Positions 54,303 to 62,539 of a stretch of 64,000 nt of DNA are shown here, piece after piece. The position numbers were made by a program, and so were the translations under genes. The notes under the pieces are model-generated. The model was not told where the DNA came from, searched no databases, and saw only the letters and a program-made list of their open reading frames with translations. Origin of the DNA: Pseudomonadota bacterium (GTDB lineage Bacteria; Pseudomonadota; Gammaproteobacteria; Burkholderiales; SG8-39); the NCBI GenBank assembly GCA_021811085.1, contig JAJZPQ010000002.1, positions 62,001 to 126,000 of the forward strand. Direction: 5' to 3'. How positions within the stretch are numbered: the stretch's first letter is position 1; each line of letters opens with the position of its first letter.

Positions 54303-55529
54303 CTATTTCAGATTCACCAGGGTCTGCAGCACCGCGTCCTGCGCCTTGATCGACTGGGCATTGGCCTGGTAGACGCGCTGCGCGGTAATCATGTTCACCA
54401 GTTCGGCGGTCAAATCGACGTTGGAATCCTCCTTCGCCCCGGACTGGACCGAGCCCAGGCTGGCGGAGCCGGGCGCGCCGGTAAGCGGGATGCCGGAGGT
54501 GGAACTCTCCGCCCACATGCTGTCGCCCAAGGGTGACAGGCCCTGGGGGTTGACGAAATTCGACAGCGCGACCTGTCCGAGTTTTTGCGACTGCCCGTTG
54601 GTATAACGTCCGAGAATGACGCCGTCGCTGCCGATGTTGTAGCCGCTCAACTGGCCGGATGCGTAGCCGTCCTGGGTCAGGGAATTGACGCCGAAGCCGG
54701 AACCGAACTGGGTCATCGCGCCGTAATTCATCGTGATCGAAAGCGGCGCCGCGCCGTTTAGGAGATTCGCGGTCTTGACCAGATTGGTGGCGCTTACCAG
54801 GGTACCCTGGCCATCGAACGTCAGGGTGCTCGCGCCGGCGCCGTTGGCGGCGGCGCCATCGATATACACGTTGGCGTCCCAGGTAGCGGTGTTGGCGACG
54901 GTGTCGACGGCCGTCTTGTTGAAGTAGTACGTCACGGTGTGGGACTGGCCCAGCGTGTCGTAGCAGGTCGAAGCCGTGGAGAAATTGTAGGTCGCCGGAT
55001 CGGTCGCGACAAAGCTCGCCGTCGGCTTTATCGGGTCGGTGGAGGCGAGGTTCGCCCCGATCCCGGCGGCGGAGGTCGCCTTGGGCAGCAGGTCGGCCGA
55101 CGACAGTTGCAGGTTCACCAGCACGCCCGGCACGATTGCGCCGTTGACTGCGGGGAAGCCGGTGAGGTTCTGCCCGCGGCTGGCGACGACGTAGCCGTTC
55201 TTGTCCACGCTGAAGCCGCCATTGCGGGTGTAGGTGACCGCGCCGTGTTCGCTCATGCGGAAGAAACCCTGGCCATTGATGGCGAAGTCCAGCGGGTTAT
55301 TGCTGAGCGAGATATTCCCCTGGGTGAATTGTTGATTCACCCCGGTGATCTGCGTGCCGATACCGACCTGCGTGCCGCCTCCGCCGCCGAGCGAAGCGGC
55401 AAACACGTCGCCGAATATCGCCGCCCCCTCCTTGAAGCCGGAGGTATTCGAGTTGGCGACGTTGTTCCCGATTACATCGAGGTTCTTCGCTGCGGCGTTG
55501 AGGCCGCTTAATCCCTGCTGAAAACTCAT
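54303..55529 (-). CDS. flgE: Flagellar hook protein FlgE
   Basis: 408 residues. MSFQQGLSGLNAAAKNLDVI, NNVANSNTSGFKEGAAIFGD, NNPLDFAINGQGFFRM and C-terminal DLTAELVNMITAQRVYQANA. Hook subunit, with usual length for the family. Read leftward after flgD with a 97-bp gap. Confidence 0.97.
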   Translation of the reverse strand: MSFQQGLSGLNAAAKNLDVIGNNVANSNTSGFKEGAAIFGDVFAASLGGGGGTQVGIGTQITGVNQQFTQGNISLSNNPLDFAINGQGFFRMSEHGAVTYTRNGGFSVDKNGYVVASRGQNLTGFPAVNGAIVPGVLVNLQLSSADLLPKATSAAGIGANLASTDPIKPTASFVATDPATYNFSTASTCYDTLGQSHTVTYYFNKTAVDTVANTATWDANVYIDGAAANGAGASTLTFDGQGTLVSATNLVKTANLLNGAAPLSITMNYGAMTQFGSGFGVNSLTQDGYASGQLSGYNIGSDGVILGRYTNGQSQKLGQVALSNFVNPQGLSPLGDSMWAESSTSGIPLTGAPGSASLGSVQSGAKEDSNVDLTAELVNMITAQRVYQANAQSIKAQDAVLQTLVNLK

Positions 55530-55626
55530 CTGGTTTCTCCTTGCGTGTATCCGTTATCGCATCGGGATATGCACCCCGCGCGCGGGCTCGGTTCAGAAAT
55601 CGTTTGCATATATCAGAAACAGCTTC

Positions 55627-56298
55627 CTACATGACCTGCTTGACATCGGCCAGCGCGACCGATCCCATGCCGTTCACCTTCAGCGCAGTCCCGTTCGTGC
55701 CTTGCGTAACACCGCTGACCAGACCGAGCGCGAGCGCAGTAGCGCCGATCGGCTTGCCGCCCTGCACCGCCGCGACTGCGAAGCTGTAGCTGCCGGGCGC
55801 GGCGTTCGCACCACTGTCGGTTACCCCGTCCCACTGGAAGCCGAGCACTCCCGCCGCCTGTGCGCCTAGATCGACTTTGTGCACCACCTGCCCGGAGCCG
55901 TCACGGATAGTCACGACTACCGAGTCCGCCGCCTGCGCCAGCTCGACGCCGAACGGGGCCGCGCCGTTTGCCAGCTGGAGCGTGCTTCCGGCAGCGAACA
56001 CGCTGTGGCCGATCATGGACGTGGCCTGAAGCGACTGACCGGCGCTGAAGCTCGCGGCCATGCTCTGCAAGGTCGCGTTGAGCTTCTCGATGCCGTTGAC
56101 TGTGCTGATTTGCGCCATCTGCGAAGTAATCTGCGCGTTGTCCATGGGATTGAGCGGATCCTGGTTCTTTAGTTGCGTCACCAGCAGCGTGAGAAACCGG
56201 TCCTGCGCGTCATTGGCAGCGGAAGCCCCGGATGCGGCCGCGGGCGCCAGCGCCGCGAGTGCCGCGGCTGAGTCGGTGGTACTGCCTACCGTGGTCAT
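55627..56298 (-). CDS. flgD: Hook assembly scaffold protein FlgD
   Basis: 223 residues. N-terminal hook-cap region with DRFLTLLVTQLKNQDPLNPM and NAQITSQMAQISTVNGIEKL; C-terminal FlgD Ig and Tudor-like domains (GSYSFAVAAVQGG). It caps the hook during growth and is discarded. Confidence 0.96.
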   Translation of the reverse strand: MTTVGSTTDSAAALAALAPAAASGASAANDAQDRFLTLLVTQLKNQDPLNPMDNAQITSQMAQISTVNGIEKLNATLQSMAASFSAGQSLQATSMIGHSVFAAGSTLQLANGAAPFGVELAQAADSVVVTIRDGSGQVVHKVDLGAQAAGVLGFQWDGVTDSGANAAPGSYSFAVAAVQGGKPIGATALALGLVSGVTQGTNGTALKVNGMGSVALADVKQVM

Positions 56299-56353
56299 CG
56301 TTCAGTCCTTTGTGTTGACTGCGTTGTCCGGTCGCGCGCCGCGCGGGCCGCTG

Positions 56354-56758
56354 TCATTGCCCGAGGGTGAGCGTCTTCAGCATCAGCGACTTTGCCGTGT
56401 TCATCATCTCGACGTTGTTCTGGTAGGAGCGCGCGGCGGCGATCATGTTGACCATTTCATCGACCACGCTGACATTGGGCATGGTGACGTAGCCTTGGGC
56501 GTCGGCGAGCGGATGCTTGGGGTCGTACACCTGTTTCCCCGGCGATGGGTCTTCGGTCACGCCGACGACCTTGACTCCGCTGCCGGTGGCCCCGCCGAAC
56601 GCCAATTCGCTGAATACCACTTGCTTGGCGCGATACGCCTGGCCGTTCGCACTGGTAACACTGTCGGCGTTGGCCAGATTGCTGGCGACGACGTTGAGCC
56701 GCTGCGACTGCGCGGTCATGGCGGAGCCTGCGATCTCGAATATGTTGAGTAAGGACAT
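56354..56758 (-). CDS. flgC: Proximal rod protein FlgC
   Basis: 134 residues: [48 protein letters not shown] and C-terminal [20 protein letters not shown]. The ATG at 56758 with AGGGGTG upstream matches the family start better than the GTG at 56767. Confidence 0.96.
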   Translation of the reverse strand: MSLLNIFEIAGSAMTAQSQRLNVVASNLANADSVTSANGQAYRAKQVVFSELAFGGATGSGVKVVGVTEDPSPGKQVYDPKHPLADAQGYVTMPNVSVVDEMVNMIAAARSYQNNVEMMNTAKSLMLKTLTLGQ

Positions 56759-56763
56759 GAGGA

Positions 56764-57165
56764 TCACCCCTGCAGCGCAGCCAGCATCAGTTTGATTTGG
56801 CTATTGAGGAAAGTAAGGTTTGCGTCGTAATGCACGGCGTTCTCGGCAAAGCGGTTGCGCTCCACGTCCATGTCCACCGTATTGCCGTCGATGCTGGGCT
56901 GCTGCACGCTGCGGTAGAGCACGGCTGCTGGATCTTCTTGCGTGACGCCTGGCAGGTGCCTGCCGTCGCTCGCGCGCAGCGGTATTGCGGACGGCGTCTG
57001 GCCGCTCGTGGCGCCGCGTAGCGCGGCGGCAAAATCAATGTCGCGCGCCTTGTAGCCCGGCGTATCGGCGTTGGCGATGTTCGACGCAAGCAGTTGCTGA
57101 CGAAAGGCGCGCAGGTTGAGTGCGTTTTGATGAAACTGGAACAGCTTGTCGAGTGAATCAATCAT
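56764..57165 (-). CDS. flgB: Proximal rod protein FlgB
   Basis: 133 residues: [40 protein letters not shown] and [20 protein letters not shown]. First gene of the leftward flgBCDEFGHIJ operon, driven by the sigma-54 promoter 35 bp upstream. The start at 57165 fits the family; upstream codons to 57207 would precede the promoter's expected start site. Confidence 0.96.
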   Translation of the reverse strand: MIDSLDKLFQFHQNALNLRAFRQQLLASNIANADTPGYKARDIDFAAALRGATSGQTPSAIPLRASDGRHLPGVTQEDPAAVLYRSVQQPSIDGNTVDMDVERNRFAENAVHYDANLTFLNSQIKLMLAALQG

Positions 57166-57199
57166 GGCGAATATGCGTGTGTAGTTGAGGGGTCGGATC

Positions 57200-57215
57200 A
57201 GCAGCAAGCATGCCA
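57200..57215 (-). promoter_or_regulatory. Sigma-54 promoter of the flgB operon
   Basis: On the minus strand TGGCATG, 4 bases, CTGCT: 9 of 11 consensus positions with correct GG-N10-GC spacing. The expected start site gives a leader of about 25 nt to flgB. Confidence 0.65.
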
Positions 57216-57445
57216 GCCATGTTATGCGCAGCCGGTTCGGGTAGCGTCCGGATTAGCGGCGGAAAGCTCGTGCATTTCCGCGCTTGGAGCGGCGTGCGCC
57301 GGCAATTCTTGCCGCATGCGGCAGTAACCGCGTCCGCAGCTTGTTGTGTGCGGCGCAATCCAGCTCTCGGCACGCGAAGCTATTCGTTTCGAACTCCAAG
57401 TCTGCCTGTGAATGCCTGAAAATAAACGGACCCGGGTGCAAACAA

Positions 57446-57485
57446 GGCCGCGATAAGCCGGTGAAAACCACTGTTTATCGCGGCC
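57446..57485. promoter_or_regulatory. Inverted repeat upstream of flgA, possible operator
   Basis: Perfect 11-bp arms GGCCGCGATAA and TTATCGCGGCC separated by 18 bp, about 80 bp before flgA and 20 bp before a TATAGT -10-like element. The wide spacing suits two repressor or activator subunits on one face of DNA, or a hairpin. Confidence 0.45.
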
Positions 57486-57562
57486 TGCCTTTGGCGCAGC
57501 GCGGCTATAGTACCGGCATGCACGCGGCCCCAGGGGCTGCAATCACACCGGAGCGAACGACC

Positions 57563-58255
57563 ATGATCATCCGCACTAGCCTTCTCGCCCTCCTGCTGCT
57601 CGGCATCACCGCCGTGTGCGACGCGTCGATCGAGCCGGCGCAACTCGTCCAGATCCAAAAGTCCGTGGAACAGCTGGTGCACCGACAAACCGCCGGCCTG
57701 CCCGGCAAAGTCAGCTTCACGCTGGGCGCCATCGATACGCGTCTGAATCTGCCTGCCTGCCCCGCCCCGGAAGCGTTCCTCCCCGCCGGAGTGCGCCTGT
57801 GGGGAAATGCCAGCGTGGGCGTGCGCTGCGGCGGCGGCAATCCATGGACTATCTATGTTCCGGTTTCCGTCAAAATCCTTACCGGCGTGGTGGTCGCCGC
57901 GCACGCGCTGGTGCAAGGACGGTCGCTTGAGCTCAGCGACATGGCGGTGCAGGAAGCCGACCTGGGGCAGCTGACGAATTCGGTGGTCACCGAGCCACAG
58001 CAGGCGCTCGGGCGCATCCTCACCCTGAGTATCGCTCCCGGTCAACCGCTGCGCCAGGACCTGCTGCGCGCGCCCCCCGTCGTTCAGCAGGGACAGTCGG
58101 TAACGCTGCGCGCGCAAGGGCCGGGATTCCAGGTAAGCGCGGAAGGCAAGGCCGTGACCAACGCGGCCGAGGGTCAGGTAGCACAGGTGCGCACCCCCTC
58201 CGGCCGCACCATCAACGGCATCGCCCATTTCGGCGGGATAGTCGATATTCAGTAA
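57563..58255 (+). CDS. flgA: Flagella basal-body P-ring formation protein FlgA
   Basis: 230 residues with a signal peptide (TSLLALLLLGITAVCDA). The SAF-like C-terminal domain (ALGRILTLSIAPGQPLRQDLL; VTLRAQGPGFQVSAEGKAV; VRTPSGRTINGIA) is typical. It is the periplasmic chaperone for FlgI. ATG 57563 is chosen because it gives a proper signal peptide; GGAG lies 9 nt upstream. Confidence 0.95.
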   Translation: MIIRTSLLALLLLGITAVCDASIEPAQLVQIQKSVEQLVHRQTAGLPGKVSFTLGAIDTRLNLPACPAPEAFLPAGVRLWGNASVGVRCGGGNPWTIYVPVSVKILTGVVVAAHALVQGRSLELSDMAVQEADLGQLTNSVVTEPQQALGRILTLSIAPGQPLRQDLLRAPPVVQQGQSVTLRAQGPGFQVSAEGKAVTNAAEGQVAQVRTPSGRTINGIAHFGGIVDIQ

Positions 58256-58321
58256 AAACATACGCTTAAAGCACGCCTCGGCCCGGCTCGAAATAATTTT
58301 CAAAATTTTTTCGATCCGGCC

Positions 58322-58348
58322 TAAAGTTCTCCGCCGAGTTGCCGTTAC
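58322..58348 (+). promoter_or_regulatory. Sigma-28 promoter of flgM-flgN
   Basis: TAAAGTTC, 11-base spacer, GCCGTTAC: 7 of 8 and 6 of 8 matches with exact spacing; leader about 27 nt. It lets FliA induce its own anti-sigma factor. Confidence 0.75.
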
Positions 58349-58381
58349 AGAGTCATACAGCAGTTGGCTAAGGAAACGACC

Positions 58382-58690
58382 ATGAAAATCGACAGTTCCA
58401 TCAAATCGGTCAGCAGCGGCCCAGTGAGCGGCGGCGGATCCCGCGCCGGCAAGGGAGCCGCCAGCACGCCGGGCTCCGGCGGTGGCGGCGCTCGCGTGCT
58501 GTTGAGTCCGCTTTCCGCGCAATTGCAGGCAACCGAAAGCAGCATGGCGGATACCCCCGTGGTTGACAGCGCACGCGTGGCCGAGATCCGGCAGGCGATC
58601 GCCGAGGGCCGCTTCAAGGTGAACCCGGACGCAGTTGCCGACCACCTGCTCCAGACAGCACACGAACTGCTGCGCTCAAGACTGATGTGA
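58382..58690 (+). CDS. flgM: Anti-sigma-28 factor FlgM
   Basis: 102 residues. Disordered Gly/Ser-rich N-terminus; C-terminal sigma-28-binding helices VDSARVAEIRQAIAEGRFKV, NPDAVADHLLQTAHELL. It holds FliA until the hook is complete, then is exported. Its stop overlaps the flgN start by one base. Confidence 0.95.
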   Translation: MKIDSSIKSVSSGPVSGGGSRAGKGAASTPGSGGGGARVLLSPLSAQLQATESSMADTPVVDSARVAEIRQAIAEGRFKVNPDAVADHLLQTAHELLRSRLM

Positions 58691-59199
58691 TGCTGCGCGC
58701 CGCGTCTCCCGCTGCGGGCCCGGCTGCGAGCGCTGCAGTTTTCGCCGCCGGACTGCAGGACGAACAGACCGCACTCGCCGATTTCACCGTTTTGTTAAAA
58801 GCCGAGCAGGATGCCCTCGTACAGGGCGACACCGAGCGCCTGGCACAGCTCGCCGCCGACAAGGCCGCCAAGATCGAACTGCTTTCCCACCTGGGCGAGT
58901 TGCGCAGCCGCCATCTCGCCGCGCAGAACCTGAGCGGCAACGCCGAAGGAATGCTGAGTTGGCTACATCGCAATCCGGGCTTCGCCACGGCGGTTGGGAA
59001 AATTTGGCGGGAACTGCTGGCGCAGGCCGAGACGGCGCGGCAGATCAACCAGAGCAACGGCCTGCTGATCGAGAGCAGGCTGCAACAAAACCGACTTAAG
59101 TTGGCGGTGCTGCAAACCGCGGCTGGCACCGACGGCGTCTATCGTTCAGACGGACAACTGCGCCCGCTGCGCGGCGGCAGGAGTCTCAGCCAGGTTTAG
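58690..59199 (+). CDS. flgN: FlgK/FlgL export chaperone FlgN
   Basis: 169 residues, helical: LQDEQTALADFTVLLKAEQD, LVQGDTERLAQLAADKAAKI, INQSNGLLIESRLQQNRLKL. FlgN escorts FlgK and FlgL to the export gate. TGATG coupling to flgM. The end converges with motD over 46 bp. Confidence 0.93.
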   Translation: MLRAASPAAGPAASAAVFAAGLQDEQTALADFTVLLKAEQDALVQGDTERLAQLAADKAAKIELLSHLGELRSRHLAAQNLSGNAEGMLSWLHRNPGFATAVGKIWRELLAQAETARQINQSNGLLIESRLQQNRLKLAVLQTAAGTDGVYRSDGQLRPLRGGRSLSQV

Positions 59200-59245
59200 A
59201 GAAGGTGTGACCGCGGAAAGGCCTGCGCGTCAACGCACAGGACGG

Positions 59246-60025
59246 CTATCGCGCCGGCGCGGGACCATCGAGCGGTATGTCGACCACCTTGCCCGGGGTT
59301 TCCGCCAATATCATTACCGTCACCCGGCGATTGCGCGCCCTGCCCTCGGGCGTGTCGTTGGGCATCACCGGGCGGTTGGGACCGTAACCGATCGCGCTCA
59401 GGCGCTCGGCGGCCACGCCGTTATCGAGGAACAAGCGCACCACGCTGCTCGCGCGCGCCGAAGATAATTCCCAGTTGGAGGGAAACTGGCTGGTGCTGAT
59501 CGGCGTATCGTCGCTGTAGCCTTCGACCTCGATTCCCTGGTCGCTGGGCGCGAGAACCCGGGCGACTCGTTGCAACGCGCGGCCGGAGTCCGCGCGCAGC
59601 TGCGCCTGGCCCGAAGCGAACAGGACACTCGCATTGATCTCCACCGCGATGCCCCGGTTGCTCTGCGTCACCTTGACCTGACCATCACGCACCAGAGAGT
59701 CCAGCACCTTGAGTATGTTCTGGGCGATGCCGCGCATCTGCTCGCGCTGTCTGTCCTGCATGCCGGACGGCTTGGCGATCCTGCGCGGCGGCAGGACTGG
59801 CGGCAGCGCTTGCGCCGCCGGCGGGACCCGCTCGATCAGCTTGCTGCCGAAAGCGCTGACCAACGAGTCGCTCAGCACGCGGTACTTGCCCTCGCTGACC
59901 GAGGACAGCGCATACATCACGACGAAGAACGCAAACAGCAGGGTGATGAAATCGGCGTAGGACACGAGCCAGCGCTCGTGGTTGTCCGACTGCCTCTGGT
60001 CGAGGTATTTTCTTCTGCGGCGCAT
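59246..60025 (-). CDS. motD: Flagellar motor stator protein MotD (MotB family)
   Basis: 259 residues. Short basic start, one membrane helix with the proton-conducting Asp in SYADFITLLFAFFVVMYALS, then a plug/linker and an OmpA-type peptidoglycan-binding domain (ELSSARASSVVRLFLDNGV; IGYGPNRPVMPND). The MRRRRK start at 60025 and NHERWLVSYADF fit MotD. Frames upstream to 60097 run into motC and are rejected. Pairs with MotC. Confidence 0.93.
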   Translation of the reverse strand: MRRRRKYLDQRQSDNHERWLVSYADFITLLFAFFVVMYALSSVSEGKYRVLSDSLVSAFGSKLIERVPPAAQALPPVLPPRRIAKPSGMQDRQREQMRGIAQNILKVLDSLVRDGQVKVTQSNRGIAVEINASVLFASGQAQLRADSGRALQRVARVLAPSDQGIEVEGYSDDTPISTSQFPSNWELSSARASSVVRLFLDNGVAAERLSAIGYGPNRPVMPNDTPEGRARNRRVTVMILAETPGKVVDIPLDGPAPAR

Positions 60026-60059
60026 GTTGCGGGCGATCCTGTTCGCGCGGGGAGCCGGC

Positions 60060-60827
60060 TCAGAGACCGCCGGTGCGCGGCACCTGGTCGGTGACATAGC
60101 CGAGCAGGCGGTTTTCGATCATGCGCGGGTTCTCGCCGCTGGCGATCGAGACCAGTCCGTCGACCAGTATCTCCCGCGCGAGCACCTGCCGCGCTATCAG
60201 CGTCTTCAGTTTGTTCGCCACCGGCAGGAACACCAGGTTGGCCAAACCCACGCCGTAGATGGTCGCGACGAAGGCGACCGCTATGCCTCCGCCCAGCCGC
60301 GCCGGATCGGACAGGTTCTCCATGACGTGAATCAGGCCAAGCACGGCCCCGAGAATGCCGATGGTCGGCGAATATCCCCCCGCCGCCTCCCAGATCCGCG
60401 CCGCCTGCCGGTGATATTCCTCGAAGCTGATGATTTCGACCTCCATCGCTTCGCGCAGCTTCTCCGGCTCGGCGCCGTCGACCAGCAACTGCAGTCCTTT
60501 GCGCGCGAAGGGGTCGACGCTCATCTCCGCCTGCTGTTCGAGGGAGAGACGCCCTTCCTTGCGCGCCGACAGGCTCCAGCGCAGGATGTCGGCGATCACG
60601 TTCCGGGGCGCGAAAACGGGCGGCAACACCACCCATTTGGCCATCCTCACGCCGCGCAGGAATACCTTGGCCGGACTTTGCACCATGACCGCGCCGGCCG
60701 TGCCGCCGAAAACGATCAAAAATGCGGCACTTTGCAGCAAGGAGCCTACATATCCTCCCTCGAGGAGCTGCCCTCCGATGATGCCGGCCAGGGCGACCGC
60801 AATGCCGATGAGGCTGCTGAAATCCAC
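60060..60827 (-). CDS. motC: Flagellar motor stator protein MotC (MotA family)
   Basis: 255 residues with four membrane helices: SSLIGIAVALAGIIGGQLLEGG, AAFLIVFGGTAGAVMV, YSPTIGILGAVLGLIHVME and VAFVATIYGVGLANLVFLPV (as blocks). The cytoplasmic loop has LRWSLSARKEGRLSLE. Forms the ion channel with MotD. GTG start at 60827, 3 bp after fliA. motA/motB proper are not in the window. Confidence 0.93.
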   Translation of the reverse strand: MDFSSLIGIAVALAGIIGGQLLEGGYVGSLLQSAAFLIVFGGTAGAVMVQSPAKVFLRGVRMAKWVVLPPVFAPRNVIADILRWSLSARKEGRLSLEQQAEMSVDPFARKGLQLLVDGAEPEKLREAMEVEIISFEEYHRQAARIWEAAGGYSPTIGILGAVLGLIHVMENLSDPARLGGGIAVAFVATIYGVGLANLVFLPVANKLKTLIARQVLAREILVDGLVSIASGENPRMIENRLLGYVTDQVPRTGGL

Positions 60828-60830
60828 AAC

Positions 60831-61565
60831 TCAGAGGTGCCGGATCTGGCTGCGCAAGCGCGCAATGGCCTGGCTGTGTAGCTGACAGATGCGCGATTCG
60901 CTCACGCCTAGCGTCTCGCCGATCTCGCGAAAGTTGAGTTCCTGTTCGTAATACAAGCCCATTACCGCCTTCTCCCGCTCCGGCAGGCCCGCAATCGCCT
61001 TGACCAGCCGCTCGCGCAGCTTGCGGTCGAGCAGCGCTTCGAGCGGATTCGCGCCGCCGTCCCCGCAATGGCGTTCGAGGAAGTCACCGCCGTCACCATG
61101 ATTGAAATCCTCGATCGAGATCAGCTGGTAGCCGCGCGCCTCTTGCAGCATCGTCTGGTATTCGGTGAGAGGTATGCCGAGCTCGAGCGCCACCTCGTTC
61201 TCGCTCGGGGCACGGCCCAAGCGCTGTTCGAGCTTGGCGATCGCATTCTCGATGCGGCGCAGATCACGCCGGAAGCTGCGCGGCAGCCAGTCGGCCTGGC
61301 GCAGGCCGTCGAGTATCGCGCCGCGAATGCGCTGCGCCGCGTAAGTCTCGAACTGCGCCCCGTGCGATTCCTCGTAGCGGTTGACCGCATCGAGCAGGCC
61401 GAGCATGCCGGTCTGGATGACGTCGTCGAGCTCCACGCTTGCGGGCAACTTCGCCATCATGTGATGGGCGATGCGCTTGACCAGCGGCGCGTACAGCGTC
61501 AGATAGCGCTGCGTGTCGCGGGTGGCGTCAGCGGGTGCGGTAACAGCGGCGGTAGCGGTATACAT
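60831..61565 (-). CDS. fliA: Flagellar sigma-28 factor FliA
   Basis: 244 residues with sigma regions 2 (LDDVIQTGMLGLLDAVNRYEES; FETYAAQRIRGAILDGLRQAD), 3 (LGRAPSENEVALELG) and 4 (LPEREKAVMGLYYEQELNFREI; SRICQLHSQAIARLRSQ). It reads the TAAAGTTT-N11-GCCGATAA promoters found across this window. Genes flhA-flhF-flhG-fliA-motC-motD lie in line. Confidence 0.97.
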   Translation of the reverse strand: MYTATAAVTAPADATRDTQRYLTLYAPLVKRIAHHMMAKLPASVELDDVIQTGMLGLLDAVNRYEESHGAQFETYAAQRIRGAILDGLRQADWLPRSFRRDLRRIENAIAKLEQRLGRAPSENEVALELGIPLTEYQTMLQEARGYQLISIEDFNHGDGGDFLERHCGDGGANPLEALLDRKLRERLVKAIAGLPEREKAVMGLYYEQELNFREIGETLGVSESRICQLHSQAIARLRSQIRHL

Positions 61566-61589
61566 AATATATTGGTCCTGGTGGCGGGT

Positions 61590-62453
61590 TTAGGCCGCAG
61601 CGATGCGCGGCCCGTTCGAGTGGATGAGTCGACGCATGAAATCATCGAAGCCGCAGCCGTCTTCCTCGGTCCGCGGCCAGTCGGCGACCGCCTGCGCCAT
61701 ACGGCGAAAGCTTGCCGCCGCCGCCGCGCCGGGGAATGCCGCTACCACGGGCAGGCGCAGCCGCGCCGCGTGCTGGAGCTTGTCGTCGCGGGGGAGGTGG
61801 CCGATGAAATGGAGCGACGCGCGCAAGTATCGCCGCGCCACCGCGGCCATATTGTCGAAAATCGTCCGCGCCTCGCTTTCGCTGGCGACGTTACCGACCA
61901 GCACATGGAATTCGCGGCGCGCGAGCTCGTTGCTCAGCCGCTTAATCGATGCATAGGCCGCGGTGATTGCGGCGGCGCTGCTCCCGGCTATGACGATCAC
62001 CTCCTGCACCGCGGTGCCGGGCCAGGCGAGAGCATCCGCGCCGCGCGGGGCGGCGTCGACCAGCAGTGTATCCACCGGAAAACCCGGCCGGCCGCATCGA
62101 TCCAGCAGTCGCTGCTGCTCCGGCGCCGGCAGGTGCGCCAGCGAGCGAGCGCCGCAGGCGAGCGGCAGTATGCGGATTCCGGCCGGGCCGCGTACGATCA
62201 CCTCGTCGAGATTGCGCGACCGCCGGATCACGTCTTCGAAGTCGAACCGCGCCTTCAGCCCCAGCGCCGCAGCGACGCCCTGCGCGGCAGGATAAGCATC
62301 GAGGATCAGCACGTCGTTGCCAAGCTCGGCCAGCGCCCCGGCAAGATTGATGATGGCCGCGGTCGTGCCGCCGGCGCCGGCGCTGATCGACACGACGCGC
62401 AGCCCGTTGCGGTCGAGCAAGCGGCGCAATCCCTGGGCCTGATCAGATCGCAT
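61590..62453 (-). CDS. flhG: Flagellar number regulator FlhG (FleN), degenerate P-loop
   Basis: 287 residues, MinD/ParA-like. The N-terminal FlhF-activating motif is present (DQAQGLRRL), as are DVLILDAYPAAQGVAAALGL and LLVDAAPRG. The deviant Walker A, normally KGGxGKT, reads AGAGGTT here, so both lysines are lost, and ATP binding or dimerisation may be altered. ATG 62453 gives the canonical start; upstream codons to 62471 precede DQAQ without support. Downstream of flhF across an 86-bp gap with repeats. Confidence 0.9.
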   Translation of the reverse strand: MRSDQAQGLRRLLDRNGLRVVSISAGAGGTTAAIINLAGALAELGNDVLILDAYPAAQGVAAALGLKARFDFEDVIRRSRNLDEVIVRGPAGIRILPLACGARSLAHLPAPEQQRLLDRCGRPGFPVDTLLVDAAPRGADALAWPGTAVQEVIVIAGSSAAAITAAYASIKRLSNELARREFHVLVGNVASESEARTIFDNMAAVARRYLRASLHFIGHLPRDDKLQHAARLRLPVVAAFPGAAAAASFRRMAQAVADWPRTEEDGCGFDDFMRRLIHSNGPRIAAA

Positions 62454-62462
62454 GCCAAGAAC

Positions 62463-62488
62463 CCGTAGCAAAAGTCATTTTGCTACGG
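62463..62488. repeat. Hairpin between flhF and flhG
   Basis: Perfect 11-bp arms CCGTAGCAAAA / TTTTGCTACGG with a 4-nt loop. The arm TTTTGCTACGG is also part of the large hairpin after fliR (45707-45757). It directly adjoins the dispersed repeat copy 3. Confidence 0.75.
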
Positions 62489-62522
62489 CCCGATTGAGGG
62501 GAGCACGAGGGGAGGTATCCCC
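62488..62522 (+). repeat. Dispersed intergenic repeat, copy 3
   Basis: CCCGATTGAGGGGAGCACG then AGGGGAGGTATCCCC. Near-identical to copy 2 in the flgK-flgL gap and, like it, preceded at once by a perfect hairpin. It is oriented against the local genes. Confidence 0.65.
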
Positions 62523-62539
62523 ACGTTTTGTTATGGACT

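Larger units (their letters stand above)
57166..57562. other. Divergent flgB/flgA intergenic region
   Basis: 397 bases. It holds the leftward sigma-54 promoter (57200-57215) and, near flgA, an inverted repeat at 57446-57485 (arms GGCCGCGATAA / TTATCGCGGCC, 18-bp spacer) followed by a -10-like TATAGT at 57506. No gene is supported here. Confidence 0.55.

Noticed and set aside
57410-57432. FlhDC-box-like sequence before flgA
   Set aside because: One half-site resembles the enteric consensus with an extra base; the second half-site is not there, and sigma-54 promoters argue against an FlhDC system.
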